Origin: Streptomyces speibonae | GTDB taxonomy: Bacteria > Actinomycetota > Actinomycetes > Streptomycetales > Streptomycetaceae | Direction of reading: 5' to 3' | Length of the DNA: 5,911 nucleotides | NCBI GenBank assembly: GCA_000715605.1 | Contig: KL568586.1 | Coordinates: forward strand, 52,439 to 58,349 | Shown: in pieces, positions 4,794-5,911 of the stretch | How the letters are laid out: every line of letters starts with the position of its first letter | Position numbering within the stretch: position 1 is the stretch's first letter | Position numbers and translations under genes: made by a program | The notes under the pieces: model-generated | What the model was told of the DNA's origin: nothing | Seen by the model: only the letters and a program-made list of their open reading frames with translations | The model's database searches: none

Positions 4794-5743
4794 TCGACGA
4801 CGTTGCCGACCGTGCTCCGCACGATCTGTGCGACGGCGTCCTCGGTGTAGTACGCCTGGTGGGAGGTGACGAGGACGTTCGGGAAGGTGACCAGGCGGGC
4901 CAGGGTGTCGTCGTCGACGGCCTCCAGCGACTTGTCGAGGAAGAACAGGCCCGCCTCCGCCTCGTACACGTCGAGTCCGACGCCGGTGAAGCGGCCCTCG
5001 CGCAGTTCGGCGACGAGGGCCGCGGTGTCGACGAGACCGCCCCGGCTGGAGTTCACCAGGATCGCGTCGTCCCGCATCGTCTTCAGGGCGGCGGCGTCGA
5101 TGAGGTGCTGGGTGGCGGGCAGCAGCGGGACGTGCAGGCTGACCAGGTCGGACTCGGCGAGGAGCTGGTCCTTGGGGACGTAGGTCATGCCGAGCTCCCG
5201 GCAGGCGGGGTTCTCGGCGACGTCCCAGCCCAGCAGCCGCATGCCGAAGCCGTGGGCGATCCGGGCGAACGCCTCGCCGATCTTGCCGGTGCCGAGGACG
5301 CCCGCGGTGCGGCCGTGCATGTCGCGGCCCATCAGTCCGTCGAGCCGGAAGTCGAAGTCACGGGTGCGGGTGGAGGCGCGGACGACGCGGCGGTTGACCG
5401 CCATCGCCAGGGTCCAGGCGAACTCGGCGACCGAGTACGGCGAGTACGACGAGACCCGGGCGATGGTCAGGCCGAGCCGTTCGGCGACGTCCAGGTCGAT
5501 GTTGTTGAAGCCGGTGGAGCGCTGGGCGACCATCCGGGTGCCGCCGGCCGCGAGACCGGACAGCACCTCGGCGCCGAGGTCGCAGTTGACGCTGGTGGAG
5601 ACGGTCTCGCGGCCGGCGGCGATGGGGGCGGTGTCCGTGTTGAGGAAGACGTCCACGGCGTGCACGGTGTGGCCGGCCTCGTGGGCCGCCCGCTCGATGA
5701 GGGGGCGCTCGTCGGCCTGGACGCCGAAGGCGAGGATCTCCAC
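4745..5743 (-). CDS. D-lactate dehydrogenase-type NAD-dependent 2-hydroxyacid dehydrogenase
   Basis: This 332-residue cytoplasmic enzyme belongs to the D-isomer-specific 2-hydroxyacid dehydrogenases, which interconvert 2-oxoacids and D-2-hydroxyacids with NAD(H). The Rossmann motif GTGKIG is at 151-156, and Asp174 (GWD) fits a preference for NAD over NADP. The catalytic residues are Arg234 (NSSRGG), Glu263 (YEAE) and His295 (SHQAYY), almost the same numbers as Arg235, Glu264 and His296 of D-lactate dehydrogenases. The GLFFLDKS loop just after Glu263 also resembles fermentative LdhA, so pyruvate/D-lactate is the likeliest pair; VanH-like or other oxoacid specificity remains possible. The GTG at 5743 is chosen because GGAGG lies 6 nt upstream and the protein then starts MEILAFGVQ, as in the family; the open frame beyond it crosses the promoter region. 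The gene converges on trpEG and shares 49 bp with it, with no terminator between them. Confidence 0.92.
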   Translation of the reverse strand: MEILAFGVQADERPLIERAAHEAGHTVHAVDVFLNTDTAPIAAGRETVSTSVNCDLGAEVLSGLAAGGTRMVAQRSTGFNNIDLDVAERLGLTIARVSSYSPYSVAEFAWTLAMAVNRRVVRASTRTRDFDFRLDGLMGRDMHGRTAGVLGTGKIGEAFARIAHGFGMRLLGWDVAENPACRELGMTYVPKDQLLAESDLVSLHVPLLPATQHLIDAAALKTMRDDAILVNSSRGGLVDTAALVAELREGRFTGVGLDVYEAEAGLFFLDKSLEAVDDDTLARLVTFPNVLVTSHQAYYTEDAVAQIVRSTVGNVVDYTEGRRSENVLVPRS

Positions 5744-5787
5744 GGATGCCCTCCGGGGGTGTGCCGGGTTTGTTGTTGTACCGGTGA

Positions 5788-5793
5788 ATATAC
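5788..5793 (-). promoter_or_regulatory. Possible -10 element of the 2-hydroxyacid dehydrogenase gene
   Basis: On the minus strand TATATT stands out in GC-rich surroundings, 44 bp before the GTG at 5743. It would give a leader of roughly 35-40 nt containing the GGAGG site. The upstream DNA at the -35 distance is C-rich and has no TTGACA-like element. I also looked for a Rex operator of the TTGTGAA-n4-TTCACAA kind and did not find one. Confidence 0.4.
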
Positions 5794-5849
5794 GGGGCCG
5801 GGGTGGGGGGTGCTTGGGCCTAATGGGGCAGTGACCCGGGGTTGTGGCT

Positions 5850-5903
5850 GGGCGGGGGCGGGTGAGCAGCCCGGCGCTTACGGGGTGCCGCCCGCGCCCA
5901 CCC
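5850..5903. other. Imperfect GC-rich inverted repeat at the right edge
   Basis: The 13-bp arms at 5850-5862 and 5891-5903 pair at 11 of 13 positions around a 28-nt loop. There is no T-tract on either side. It could be a weak terminator for a gene beyond the window, or simply a result of GC-rich low complexity. Apart from this and the TATATT site, I see nothing in 5744-5911. Confidence 0.2.
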
Positions 5904-5911
5904 TCCCCCAC

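Noticed and set aside
5781..5786. ACCGGT near the TATATT site as a Rex redox-sensor operator
   Set aside because: A lactate dehydrogenase gene made Rex control attractive, but the flanks do not form the TTGTGAA-n4-TTCACAA pattern on either strand.

Overview
The window looks like the chromosome of a Streptomyces or close actinomycete. GC content is very high, several genes start with GTG, Shine-Dalgarno sites are GGAGG-type, one iron box matches the DmdR/IdeR consensus, and the proteins resemble Streptomyces homologues. From memory, the gene order (sulfite oxidase-like gene, bfr, bfd, class II DAHP synthase, fused anthranilate synthase, 2-hydroxyacid dehydrogenase) matches a conserved core region of Streptomyces chromosomes. 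I see no insertion sequence, phage gene, CRISPR array, tRNA or rRNA.

Layout. 1-158 (-) is the N-terminus of a sulfite oxidase-like molybdoenzyme that runs off the left edge. 159-341 is a divergent intergenic region with an AT-rich block of overlapping repeats, probably an operator. 342-860 (+) is bacterioferritin with a complete ferroxidase centre and haem methionine. It converges, 19 bp apart, on 880-1107 (-), a Bfd-type [2Fe-2S] ferredoxin with an iron box upstream. 1198-1244 is a strong intrinsic terminator for 1271-2623 (-), a class II DAHP synthase, the entry enzyme of the shikimate pathway. 2624-2719 is a 96-bp divergent control region. 2720-2776 (+) encodes an 18-residue trp leader peptide with three consecutive Trp codons. 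It is followed by pause, antiterminator and terminator structures and a threefold 14-bp tandem repeat, then by 2913-4793 (+), a fused TrpE-TrpG-type anthranilate synthase. Its 3' end overlaps by 49 bp the 3' end of 4745-5743 (-), a D-lactate-dehydrogenase-type 2-hydroxyacid dehydrogenase. 5744-5911 holds the promoter region of that last gene and nothing else I can name.

How the genes work together. There are two functional pairs. Bfr stores iron as ferric mineral and Bfd is expected to reduce Bfr haem so that iron is released; only bfd shows an iron box, as expected if release is derepressed under iron starvation. DAHP synthase feeds chorismate synthesis, and the divergent anthranilate synthase commits chorismate to anthranilate and tryptophan. 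The second enzyme is controlled by ribosome-mediated attenuation. Both members of this divergent pair have a -10-like hexamer ending exactly 7 nt before the start codon, so both transcripts are probably leaderless.

The trp attenuator itself is probably not new: I recall one described upstream of a Streptomyces venezuelae anthranilate synthase gene. Less obvious points are the paired leaderless starts, the 14-bp repeats that create two ATGA-chained five-codon ORFs before trpEG, the PhzE-like synthase motifs behind a tryptophan-sensing leader, and the coding overlap with the dehydrogenase gene.
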